A stretch of 64,000 nucleotides of DNA, taken from positions 146,067-210,066 of the forward strand of contig NPFB01000001.1 of the NCBI GenBank assembly GCA_014084085.1. The letters are read 5' to 3'. The translations under genes were made by a program, and so were the position numbers. The notes under the pieces are model-generated. The model searched no databases. It saw nothing but the letters and a program-made list of their open reading frames with translations, and was not told the DNA's origin. Positions 48,001-58,900 of the stretch are shown here, one piece after another. How positions within the stretch are numbered: position 1 is the first letter of the stretch; each line of letters opens with the position of its first letter. The stretch comes from Hondaea fermentalgiana. Taxonomy: Eukaryota > Sar > Bigyra > Thraustochytrida > Thraustochytriidae.

Positions 48001-51000
48001 CGCTCTCACACAACTTGACAAGGATCAGGCAAGTGTTTTACCTGCCTTACGCGTCTTGCAAGTCATCCTGCGAAGCTATCCGCGCAGGAGCGAACTTGGC
48101 ACACCAAAAGAAGACGATCTTGCGGAACATCTGTCTGGAAGAGAATCTCGAGAAGACGTGGTCGAATGGCTTGCGCTTCGCCATGCCCTTGTTGATGTTT
48201 GCTTCCAAAGCTGCGAACGCATGTCCACACAAGCAGCAGCATCAGGATTAGGAGTTCATGTATCCAATGATCATGCGCCGGCTCTACTCGCCGAGCTCGA
48301 CTTTGTGCTCGTCCTTTTGAGCGAAAGCAATCTCGTCTTATCAAAGGAGCAAATTCACAAGCTCTGGACCGCTCTAGTGACGAGCGAATCTGCGAATCGT
48401 GCGGACCGGGAAGCTTGCTTTCGATTTCTCGCGTATTGCGCCATGGACAGGGAGAACGAAGATGAGAAAGAAGAAGAAAGAGTGAAATCTGTGGAAAGTG
48501 ACGCCCATGGCGCAAATCGCGGGACCATGGTCGGCATGGACGAAGGCACGCTGCGCGCTGTCTTTGCGGATCTCCTTGGGTCTCGAGCTCGTTGGCAAAA
48601 AGCTGAAGAGGACCCAGATCCCAGCGTCGCGTGGCCTGCGGAGGCCATGACAAGTCTGCAGCTTGCGGCACTCCAGCTTAATCGCTTCCAGGGGCGACTG
48701 AACTGGGAACGTTCGCATTTAGACCCGTCAGCAGCGCGAAAGGGCACTCAGGGTGAGCTCTTCTTTATGAAGACCCCCGCAAGTGCGAACGCAGCGGCCC
48801 CGAAAATGAACACTGTCCGAGTTACTGCGCCAGAGAGCCTTGAAGGCGAAGATGTGCTCTGGTATCTGGCGTTGCATGCGCGATCCGATGACACGGCTCG
48901 TCGCGCAGCAGACGTCCTCTGCCGATTGCATCTTGGTGCTGTTCTTGCGCCTGAGGCTTCTTTGCAATACCGAGAGGTGTTTTTAGAAAAATGCATGCAA
49001 CATCTCCAAGAATCGACGACAGAGGCGACCAAGTCCTTTGCAAGGGGGTCTCACGCTGCAATTCGGTGCCTTGGGCTTGTCCGTCCCTTGCTCTTGCTGA
49101 CAGAGCATCAGACTTCGGTCTTGTGCGATATTCTCGGGGCTGATGCCTGGCGACGCGTGGCTCCGCATGCGGCTTCTACAGTTGGCCAGTCTTTCGAAGT
49201 CACGGTCGTGAATAACTTTCGTGGTTCGCCGGGGCACAATACCAAGTCAGTCATTATGGTCTCAACCAAGGATCCAATCTGGAGGCTTCGCGAACAAGTT
49301 GCCAATTGCCTGGAGCTGGACTCTCCCTCACGTCTGCGTATCTTTGTTGGCGGCAAAGAAATCAAGCTTGAGGCAGGCTCGCGTCTCATTCGCGATGTAC
49401 ACGGTCTCTCGCCAGGCGTCACGCTCCTGTCGTGCGAAAAACCTCCTGCAGCCGTTGCGGCCGACGCTGCGCTTCGGGAACGAGTACTTGGCGTGCAGCC
49501 CGGCCCCTCGAATGCTGACGATTTGCCCGAGGTCACACGACCTGATCCGCGTGCAGAAGAGCTCGAAGCCCCGGAGCGTAAAGTGCTCGCCCAAAAGAAG
49601 TTGGCGGCATTGCCCAGCGTGGTTCTCGCTTCAAACAAGCGATACTCGGAGCTTCTCTTTCAGCTACTCGATGCGTGCGCTGAAGCGAGCAGCTCTCGCG
49701 GTAGAGATCCTACTCATGAGGGAGTGGCGAACGCGCTTGCTGCGGATGTGTGGCGTCTGCTCCAGGCCTTGCCTTCCAATGAGGGTTTCAAGCGCACGGA
49801 GCGACTTGTCGAGGAGCTGCGCAAGGAATCGGGCTCGCTTTTGAAGCTTCTCTATGTGGTTGAGCTGGTCGAGTCTCTCTTTGCATCTGACGATTCGACC
49901 CAAGAGGCAGAGGCTCAGCAATTTATCAAATCCGATGGTGTTCAGCATCTTTCTGCGCGTCTCACCGAAGTGACCTCGCGCGCACCTTCGGAGCTTGGGC
50001 AGATGGCATCCTTTGGCTTTCGTGCGGCACAACTTCTCTCGGTGCTGGGCAAACTTGTGCGTTTATCCTTTTTCATCACTGCGGCCTCTCTAGAGGCTTC
50101 GACAGTGGAAAATTCCGAAGCGCACAAGTTCGTGTTGGGACTTATGCCACGCATGACGACGCTCGTTAGGCTGCAAAAGGAGGTGGATTTGTCTGGCCTC
50201 GTCATGATGGACATTGCCACAGCTTTTCCGTTTGAACCATTGCGCCCCATTACTACTACTACCGCAACTGCTGTGCATGATAACTCCGCGCCAAATGCAG
50301 GAGAAGAAGCATCGACAGCTTCCCAGCAAGTCAATCTGGCGACGCCCGAGCTCGCGTCACTGCGGCACGCTGTGAAGCTTCTCGCGCCTGTTGCCGGGGA
50401 GGCGGAAGCCGAAACGGCAGCGCGAGCAGCCGAGGCAGCTCTCAAGGCCTTCATCTTGAAGCCGCTGGAGCCGACGGGCATCCCTTCAGATCTCCTGCCT
50501 GGCGTCAAGCGTTCTTTGCTCATCCTGTGTGCTTTTGGTGTGGGCGCGTGGGCGTTGAGCTCGCTTCGCAACGCCTCCACCGAGAATTTGCTCGTGTATC
50601 TGCAAGAAGGGCTTGCACGTGCTGATGGCCCTGTCCCCACAATCACGAGATTTGCCTTTCGCAATGCCTTTCAGCGGCTCGCACGAATCGATGTGGAGCT
50701 AGGCGCAAGAACCTTGTCGGCTCTTGCGCGCGTGAGTCCACCCTTGCGCCCTGCAACCGCAAGCGACCAATACTTTAGCCTCTTTGAGCAACTTATTTGC
50801 TCCCCAGAGATTGCCAAACGAGCCAGCCAAGAGCATACCTTTATCGGTCCTCTAATGGAAAGCGTCCGTCTCGTCCTTGGCAGCTCCGATACGGACGAAG
50901 AGCTCCTGGAGGGCTACTTTCACGTTCTCAGCTGCGGCATGTCGCAGACCGGCCCCGACGAGGCGCTCGACATTGTGCATCTGCTGCTCTCCGACTGTCT

Positions 51001-54000
51001 GTTTCCCGTGCATGATACCGAGTCCGTTCCGCATGGTGTGACGGCGTCCGCGAACCCGAGCGTTCGCATGAGCGCCTTTCAAGTGCTTACCAAGGCGGTA
51101 ATTGCCCATCCCAATTTGTGGGAAAAGCTAGTAGGTCCGCGGCTTCGCGAGGTTTGCAGTATCTCCCTGAACGATTTGCACGAGTTCCAGGTGCAAAAGT
51201 CTGCCATTGTGGCGCGCCCGACGCAAGGCCCAGCGACGCAACAGGAGGCTGCAAAGCCGCTCTCTTCGAGTGCATGCTGGTCGATTGACCTCGGATCGGA
51301 TCGCCGCGCTCCGTGTGGTTTTGTTGGCCTTGTCAATTTGGGCTTTATATGCTACATGAACAGCCTCGTGCAGCAGGTCTTCAACATCCCGCGTTTGCGG
51401 TACGGCATTCTTCGAGCAAGGCTCGCAGATGCGAACGGTAGCGTGAGCGAAGAAGGGAAGTCCCCTGAAGATGGAAAAGTTACGGATGTGCAGCGTGACG
51501 TGCTGCAGGAGATCCAACGCATGATGGTCGCGCTGGACCTGAGTGTCAAGCAGGCATACAACCCAAGTGGCTGGTGCCAAGCCTTTAAAGACGAGCAAGG
51601 GCAGCCAGTGAATCTCTTTGAACAGCAAGACGCGCACGAGTTTTTCAACTCGCTATGTGATCGCATTGACGAAATGCTTGACAAGTCTGGACAGCCAAAG
51701 CTTATGACCAAGGCGATTGGGGTGAGTATTGCCAACCAGCTCATTTGCGTGGATCCTGCAATCAGTGGCGACGGTTCGGGGGAGACCTTGCAGCGCGAGA
51801 ACCCGTCGGTTCGCGAGTACTGTTTGACGCAAGAGCTGGGAGATGGAATCACTTCGCTGCATGAGAGCCTGCGCAATTTTGTTGGAGGCGAAGTGATAAA
51901 TGACTACAGCTGGGAAGAGCGGGATAATGCCAAGCTTCGTACTCTCAAACGGCAGTGCATTGCGGAGCTTTCGGACGTTGTCTTTGTGCACCTGAAGCGC
52001 TTTCGGCTTAACTGGGCAACGCTCATGACCGAGAAGATCAACAGTCGATTCGAGTTTCCGCTTGAAATCGACTTTTTCCCGTACACCAAGGAAGGTCTTG
52101 AATGGAAAGGGGATGCTAACGATGAAGCGCGTTATGGTTCGCGAGGCAAAGAGTATTACCACTTTGAGCTCGCAGGCATTGTCGTGCACTCGGGTGCCTC
52201 GCTGAATAGCGGCCACTATTACTCGTACATTCGCTCGCGATTTGGCACGGGCGTGGGCCAATGGTTCGAATTCAACGACCGTGTGGTAAAGCCCTTTGAT
52301 ATCAACACTTTGGAGGAGGCCACCTTTGGCGGTGGTTCTCGCGTCTCCAGCTATGGAGTAGAGATCCCGAGCGTCAGTAATGCATATATGCTGGTGTACG
52401 AGCGGCGGCAAAAGGTTCAGGCCGAAGCGGACTTTATGGGCGCTGAGGCTGCTTCATACGTCGCGCAAGGCGCGGGGATTCCTGAGGCAGCGCGACTGAG
52501 GCTTATGCCAGAAGGCATGGCAGACGCAGTGGTGCAGCAGAATCGCGTCATTGGCGCGGTGCAGCGGGTGCTCGAGCCTGGCATTGCTATGCTGTTTAAG
52601 AAGATTGCTCAGACAGAGACGCGTGGAAGCAGCGCGTCGAGCAAGCCGAGTGATATGTTTATCGTGGATGCCACAGTTTACGCGCTCGATACGTTGGCGC
52701 GCGCGACGTACGGACGCTCCGAGCTCCCTGACCTCTTGATGGGTTTGCAAGGTCTGCTCGTGGGAAATGTCGTGGCTGCACGCAGCTGTCTCGAAGCTTT
52801 GACAGATCGCAGCGCATCGCACAACTTGCTAGGAGATCTTCTCTTGCAGCAGCAGGGCTCGGAAGATGTTCGCGAGAGCGCTGGCGCACTGTTGGGTCTG
52901 CTTTTGGCCGAGGCGAGCGGGCTCGATGCGTCGAATCCAGAGTCGGCGTGGTCTGGTCTCGAAGCGTTTCTTACGCAGCTCGTGGAAATCCCTCTTGCGA
53001 ATGGCCACGTGCGCGCAAACTTGCGCACACACACGCAATGGTGGTCTGTTGTACACGTCGCGGCGCGGCATTTTGCGAGGGCACGCGAATACCTTGCCAA
53101 GCACGGCGTGATCGCGCACGTGATCGACATGTTCATGGGAAGCGCATCTCCTTTGCGCGGCGCCTGGTCCGACTTTCCGAGTCTTGGCCCAGAGCCCGCG
53201 CCCGAGCTTTTGGCAGACGTTTGCGGCGTGCTCGAGGCTGACTGGACAGAAGCCTTTGGCGTTGTTCGAGAGCTTTGCGTGGGCGGCGAGGCGAGCCTGG
53301 ACGAGCCTGGCTGGAGTGCGTTGCAAGTCGCAGATGTTCTCGAGCAGTCTCTCTTGCATCTCCATCGCTTTGAGCAAGAGCATTCCTTGCGCAGTCCGCG
53401 TCAAACGCCTGCAGTCTCCCTCGGCGACATTTACGGCACCCTTTCTCAACACGATGCCAAGGTAAGAGCAGCTGTTTTTGACGCCCTTGTGCGGCACATT
53501 AGCGGGGCCACGCGTCACGGTCTTTCGCTGTATTTTGCAACGCTGGAGCAAGTTTTGCAAGGCACGAATGATCTTGTCCATGCCGAGGCGGCACTGCGGC
53601 AACCATTTGCAGAGATTGTTGCCTTGCACGCAATGGATACTCTTTATCTGTGCGAATTTACGCGGCTTGCCTTGGGTCTATACTTGGAGCAGCCCGTCCC
53701 ATTCTTGCTTTTCCCTGAAGATGAGGAAGCACGGGAGGAGGCGGTGGTGTTGCCCTGGCTTGCCGGGACGATGCAATATCTCGCCGAGCATGTGGAGACT
53801 TCGAGCAGACTGGCAGCAGAACACGGGGCGGGCGGCAAGGTCAATATGACGGAAGAAAACGAGAATGATGCTCCTGAGCTCGTGGCTCCTGCGCAATTGG
53901 CGGCGCAGTCTTCTGGGGCGGACACTGCAGGCGAGAGCGATGCGCCAAGGATTCCACAGGAAGACTTTGAACTTCTTTCCACAATGTATGACGACATCCT

Positions 54001-54079
54001 TGAGCTCCTTCATGGTATTGACGCCGGCGATGCTGACCTGGATGAACTCGTTGGCCTTTCGCCCGAGTCTCCCCTGTAG
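45053..54079 (+). CDS. Giant ubiquitin-specific protease, USP9X/faf-like
   Basis: 3008 residues from the ATG at 45053. The open frame upstream is simple-repeat sequence crossing the gap, so I discount it. Residues 1-1370 and the region after the catalytic core are helical, HEAT/ARM-like. A ubiquitin-like fold lies near 1380-1465 (LRIFVGGKEIKLEAGSRLI). The catalytic core begins near 2088. Its Cys box is GLVNLGFICYMNS with Cys2100. The QQD box is NLFEQQDAHEFF. The His box is SGASLNSGHYYSYI with His2388, followed by FND with Asn2408 and Asp2409. All triad residues are present, so it should cleave ubiquitin isopeptide bonds. Length and order match the USP9X/USP24/USP34 group. Local insertions include acidic linkers near 260-300. 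Confidence 0.88.
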   Translation: MAPPATESTANGEAGCEEKTRNEGGDAEQQMPSLSKFQNNCSLFVRVVSKPDSPLNTTLTDFTTWINWINQGMGSPDHVAFFYRSAIPQMTTAVLKRYYNAQELPIVNEFLQKLVVALLGRLRAIIDDGFSEPEMASLVELLRPHNSFYYSYGLEEAKEWRREVHQLQMRQDLARQGHIGAARGLGPGEPAAHEDWLDAFGEGDVGFVQTNASDRWMPCRVLQVSPTNTEVEIEILELGENPSVIEVKWLPKDPKLFRPFAQDHEQTAEKVDLVPEPATGNERAQDTGSDDAGPANEDSTLHAPQVDETADGSTSSESDLGYEEEAWLQLSQKDQNWHLSLSIGDMCDAQLDEDAEDAQWYQAIVVAIEKADADNQTTSPNDLLTLTFVGFPPSKDARAARGAVSRLAPLNAKSFGRRGLQISKAVDTTYADAVVHDADDDEDALAVMRFSRNVMVSTFFVANVDTFVRHGGAETMLAYMKRYKGHVDVLQHGINLFSGMSTVLSRSVARDVLPRFLDSLTLAIEDMGQSQVRQLSKSIVSSILKRMGQIAHRFASHREAATRVEKVALLLAGKRLQSPAIMQRLDGMDLLADIIDRVTNAQSYPAGLVHRRHTAPQFSSGTDDADTTSTEAKARTRDLLSSLFVSRSLSFDMQAPQAKSNSDPAAEVRFAAPAEGPSTPKGSGPTNEFSTPPRPVGKNRDRPHDDGSGTSSSGPAPFASGSSAPAVDICYEYARVPVAWSITKTSLSNWIVSARVIENAVRGPLAHSEMAKRATRLLVFLSEAKSIPKDMLAHIWKGIDEAKGSDRELAEAILRMIAGTVPSLSLVETEEVLHLFSADSGAKSASPKALEVLREVCKSPHIPPDSGRPPSVKAATLLFDLALQDGQNAQAVSSAALDELRAVVAYHASVDMMRAFGSKSRKTPVEPASGGSQQQPGQENSQTQVSSQAAMMLTNVLTAAQAATAGCGLDEDGKTLREALFRRALTQLDKDQASVLPALRVLQVILRSYPRRSELGTPKEDDLAEHLSGRESREDVVEWLALRHALVDVCFQSCERMSTQAAASGLGVHVSNDHAPALLAELDFVLVLLSESNLVLSKEQIHKLWTALVTSESANRADREACFRFLAYCAMDRENEDEKEEERVKSVESDAHGANRGTMVGMDEGTLRAVFADLLGSRARWQKAEEDPDPSVAWPAEAMTSLQLAALQLNRFQGRLNWERSHLDPSAARKGTQGELFFMKTPASANAAAPKMNTVRVTAPESLEGEDVLWYLALHARSDDTARRAADVLCRLHLGAVLAPEASLQYREVFLEKCMQHLQESTTEATKSFARGSHAAIRCLGLVRPLLLLTEHQTSVLCDILGADAWRRVAPHAASTVGQSFEVTVVNNFRGSPGHNTKSVIMVSTKDPIWRLREQVANCLELDSPSRLRIFVGGKEIKLEAGSRLIRDVHGLSPGVTLLSCEKPPAAVAADAALRERVLGVQPGPSNADDLPEVTRPDPRAEELEAPERKVLAQKKLAALPSVVLASNKRYSELLFQLLDACAEASSSRGRDPTHEGVANALAADVWRLLQALPSNEGFKRTERLVEELRKESGSLLKLLYVVELVESLFASDDSTQEAEAQQFIKSDGVQHLSARLTEVTSRAPSELGQMASFGFRAAQLLSVLGKLVRLSFFITAASLEASTVENSEAHKFVLGLMPRMTTLVRLQKEVDLSGLVMMDIATAFPFEPLRPITTTTATAVHDNSAPNAGEEASTASQQVNLATPELASLRHAVKLLAPVAGEAEAETAARAAEAALKAFILKPLEPTGIPSDLLPGVKRSLLILCAFGVGAWALSSLRNASTENLLVYLQEGLARADGPVPTITRFAFRNAFQRLARIDVELGARTLSALARVSPPLRPATASDQYFSLFEQLICSPEIAKRASQEHTFIGPLMESVRLVLGSSDTDEELLEGYFHVLSCGMSQTGPDEALDIVHLLLSDCLFPVHDTESVPHGVTASANPSVRMSAFQVLTKAVIAHPNLWEKLVGPRLREVCSISLNDLHEFQVQKSAIVARPTQGPATQQEAAKPLSSSACWSIDLGSDRRAPCGFVGLVNLGFICYMNSLVQQVFNIPRLRYGILRARLADANGSVSEEGKSPEDGKVTDVQRDVLQEIQRMMVALDLSVKQAYNPSGWCQAFKDEQGQPVNLFEQQDAHEFFNSLCDRIDEMLDKSGQPKLMTKAIGVSIANQLICVDPAISGDGSGETLQRENPSVREYCLTQELGDGITSLHESLRNFVGGEVINDYSWEERDNAKLRTLKRQCIAELSDVVFVHLKRFRLNWATLMTEKINSRFEFPLEIDFFPYTKEGLEWKGDANDEARYGSRGKEYYHFELAGIVVHSGASLNSGHYYSYIRSRFGTGVGQWFEFNDRVVKPFDINTLEEATFGGGSRVSSYGVEIPSVSNAYMLVYERRQKVQAEADFMGAEAASYVAQGAGIPEAARLRLMPEGMADAVVQQNRVIGAVQRVLEPGIAMLFKKIAQTETRGSSASSKPSDMFIVDATVYALDTLARATYGRSELPDLLMGLQGLLVGNVVAARSCLEALTDRSASHNLLGDLLLQQQGSEDVRESAGALLGLLLAEASGLDASNPESAWSGLEAFLTQLVEIPLANGHVRANLRTHTQWWSVVHVAARHFARAREYLAKHGVIAHVIDMFMGSASPLRGAWSDFPSLGPEPAPELLADVCGVLEADWTEAFGVVRELCVGGEASLDEPGWSALQVADVLEQSLLHLHRFEQEHSLRSPRQTPAVSLGDIYGTLSQHDAKVRAAVFDALVRHISGATRHGLSLYFATLEQVLQGTNDLVHAEAALRQPFAEIVALHAMDTLYLCEFTRLALGLYLEQPVPFLLFPEDEEAREEAVVLPWLAGTMQYLAEHVETSSRLAAEHGAGGKVNMTEENENDAPELVAPAQLAAQSSGADTAGESDAPRIPQEDFELLSTMYDDILELLHGIDAGDADLDELVGLSPESPL

Positions 54080-55133
<1,054 letters not shown>

Positions 55134-55920
55134 AAATAAACAAACTCTAATTTGCAGCAACTTTGACTCTCATGACAGTTAGTTGATTTTCATGCTTGAG
55201 TTTCGCTCTGGTATACATGGATGAAAGAAACTCTTGATCCTCTTTGAAGAGGAGTCGCGCAAGGCAATCCGCTGCCAATGCTTCATTTTGCTATATGCCG
55301 ACAATTTCATCCGCTGCCAATGCTTCATTTGATATATGCCGACAATTTCATCCGCTGCCAATGCTTCATTTGATATATGCCAACGATTCCACCTAACAAG
55401 ACTCCGTCAAGTAGCAAATTCAAAGTTCACTTGAAAGAACCATGGTGGGAGAGAAATTTCGCTGGAGTTGTGGTTCTGCTGCCAGCACATTGGCCACCGT
55501 CCTGACTGCCTTTGACCACGGGGCTGAACATTGGCGGTCTGGCCCAGGATCACTTTCGCTTATCCTCTTACCTACTTCCACCGCCTGCCTATGATATGAT
55601 TACGACGGTCTTCCCAAGCCCACCGAACTAGGCCTGCAAGCAAGCAAGTAAACCCTTCTGACCGTTGAGTGGCGTTAGACCAGTTTTCATAAGACCCCGT
55701 GTCAGTCTCATATAATAATTGATCGAATGTTTACTTGTCGTGTTTTTTTTTCCAATGAATAATTAGATGACTTCTCCGTGCGCTCTCAAGGCGCGAGTGC
55801 ACGCACGGTGATTCGCTCGGCGATGCCGGTGGAGAAAGGAAAGCGTCTTCGTGCAGAGTTCTTGCCCACAAAGGTCTCCGTCTGCGCGGAAGCGCACGAG
55901 TTCCGAGAGCGCAAGTCGAG
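55134..55920. other. Intergenic region between the phosphatase and calpain genes
   Basis: About 790 bases without a gene. A 41-42 bp tandem repeat lies at 55267-55391. The rest is of mixed composition. A frame with an ATG at 55823 overlaps the calpain start in another frame and looks accidental. The calpain promoter should lie here. Confidence 0.5.
55267..55391. repeat. 41-42 bp tandem repeat, three copies
   Basis: Three head-to-tail copies begin with atccgctgccaatgcttcat, at 55267, 55309 and 55350. The third ends with a few changed bases. It does not encode protein in any sensible frame. Confidence 0.85.
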
Positions 55921-58900
55921 ATGGGGCCGCTGGAGCAGATGGAATGGGTTGCCTCTGCTGCGAGGAGACGTACGGTATTTTGCACGGACGATGAGGAGGG
56001 CGAGAGCGCATTTGACGAGGACAACCTGAAGGGTCTCGCGAGGAGGCAGGCCAGCGTCGAGGGCCGCGTGCGGGAGTTTGTCACAGCTCAAATAGCAAGT
56101 CTCAAGGCAAATGCACGCCTTGACGAATCGCGACGCTGGACCGATCCAGAGTTTGGACCGAATGAGGGTGATCCTGACGGGCGACGCTCGCTCTTTCGAA
56201 ATCCTCGCAAGTCCACCCCTGGCTATCCGCAACCGCATGAAATTGCATGGCTTCGCCCTGGGTACTCGGACGAATCGGACGTAATCGAGGACCAATTTTG
56301 CGACAATGCAATATTGTTTCGTCAGCCGTCAACGGAGGCAACGCTCGTCCAGGGTAAACTCGGAGACTGCTGGCTTTTAAATGCTCTTGCAGTGGCTTCG
56401 ACGCGCGCAGGTCTGATTGAGTCTGTCTTCTGGCGCCGCGATGACTTCAAAGACTTTGGCATCTTCGTGTGTCGCTTTTTCAAAGACGGGGCATGGTATT
56501 ACGTTATTGTCGATGACCGCATTCCAGTGGTGGCCGGTGAGCACGGTCAGCCATGCTTTGCACACACCAAGGATCCTAGCGAACTGTGGCTTCCCCTTTT
56601 GGAAAAAGCGTACGCCAAGCTTCACATGAGCTATGACAGTCTCACCGGAGGAGACCTTGAAGTTGCTCTGCGGGAGATCTCAGGATGGGCCACATGTAAA
56701 CGCTTGCTCTCTGCTTTCGATATCGAATCTCCGCTTCAGGACCTCGATGCTACTTGGAGGTATCTGCGCACCGCGCTCGACTACGGTTCAGCTATCGGAT
56801 GCATCGCTCGTCCCGAAGATCGAAAAGAGTCTGCAACGATGCTGCAGCAATTGCCAAATAACTCGCAGTCATCATCGCAGGCCATGGCACGCAAAAAGTC
56901 GGACCCCAACGCGAGTCTGCAGGAGGATAGCGTATTGCCCGCTGCCCTCCGCGGTCTCGAAACTAGACATGCGTACAGCATTGTCGCAGCCAAAACGGTC
57001 CGGGCGACCCGCGTCGTTCTCGTGCGCAACGTTTGGGGCTTTGGACAATGGAAGGGGCCGTGGAGTCGTGGAAGCCCCGAGTTTGCAGCACACGAGAAAG
57101 ACTTGCAATCCCTGTTTCCTCATCGCGATCTCGACCGCAACGAATGCTTTCTTATGGCCTACGAAGACTTCACCGCTCGGTTCTCGTCTCTTATTTACAC
57201 GATTCAGCTCAAAACCGTCTTTGCTCTCGACCAGCTCATCAGTGTTGGCTCACAATGGAGTGGAGCACGTGTGGCGCGAGGCAGGTGGACCAAATCTTCT
57301 TCAGGAGGAGGGCCGGATCGTGAGACGTGGAATACGAATCCGTTTTTCCGCTTCCGAGTAGTTCACGCACAAACGAGAGTGTACGTGCAAGTTTCCTTGC
57401 GCGATCATCGCATGGCGACAGGTCGCCGTCTTTGCGATACACTCTACTCCTTTACAATCTGCAGACTTGACGTAAAGGACAAATCCCGCCCCGTTCGACC
57501 CGTATCCCGAGAACCAGTACCGGGCAGCTCGCCAGGGGAGGCGCAGCCCATGTACACGTACTCCACGAGTTGCGAAAAGGAGATTTTTCTCTCTGCAGGG
57601 GACTATGCGCTCGTTCCACATACCTTTGATCGTGGTCACGTCGACGACTTTGTACTCACAATGTACTTTGACAAGAGCATCTTCCTCGAGAACAGCGAGG
57701 CTCTGGGCGAGGACGAAAAGGAAGTTGTGACCAGAAATCCGTTTCAAGACTCTTATGTTCCCCAAGGCGACGAGTCGATGCCGCAGCCTGGGGGAGAGAT
57801 GAATGATCAAGAAACTCCTGTCTTGGCAGTCAACGAAGATCAACGCGAACAAGCTCGGGCTCTTCGCGCGGAACTCTTCAAGGAAAGACTTGCAGCTATT
57901 GCTGAGGAAAGAGGCATCTCACAGCAAAGCATCCTTGCAGCTTTTCAGGGCTATGGGAGACTCAGCCGGGTCGACTTTAAGCGTTCCATGGTTGACTTAC
58001 ACTTTAGTGTGAGCGAGATACCGGACGCTGACTTTGAGGCCCTGGCATATCCAGAGACAACCGTTAGCTGCGCCAAGATTCGAGGCATCTTCGAGCAGAA
58101 TATGCTAAGACAGACACTCTTCGAGTCCCGCCCCGGAGAGCATGCCGATGACCTCATGTTTCGCCCGCCCGTCACAGCGCCGGGGCAGCTGTCCATTACG
58201 GTTCACGAGGCCCAAGATCTCGTGCTGAAGGATGATGGACAGAACAATACGCAGCTTCTGCGGTTCACACCAGCGCAATCGAACGAATCGCAAAAATTGC
58301 GAGCTGTGCAACGAAGTGAAGTTATGCGCGTCGATGGCAAGCTCGTCATTCTTTGCTCGTGGCTCGTTCCATTGAATGCAGACCTTGCGGCGGTTCTTCG
58401 TGCGAGTCGCCCTGTGGGCGGGGACAATTTATGTGTCCCTGTTGCCTATGAAGTAGCAAGTGGGCTGGAATACAGCTTTACGAGCAGTCCCTGGTTATGG
58501 GTTTTTGATCACGAGCTTCATGACGCTGCGTTCTGGAAAAATCACTTTGTAGCATGGGCCACAGACTCGAGACTGTGCATCGAAGCAATTCCCAATGTAC
58601 TCCGGTCTTCCTTGGACCACGACAAGGCCAACGAGCCGTTTTCATCGCCTCGAAGCGCTGCGTATGTTCCGGATCGCAGACGTGTCGTTCATGATATCCT
58701 TGAGAAACTCAGAACTCAAGCCCCGCAAGGGCATGAAGAAGTCACGAGTCCTGCGACTTCCATGGACAATGATGCTGTTGCGATGAATGAGAAGAATCAA
58801 AGCTGGGCTGAACCGCGCCCAAAGACCCATCCTCTTGCAGCAAGTCTCAGAGTCGTAGAAACCTTGTATTCGGCATCAAACAGACTTGCAGCGCTTGATC

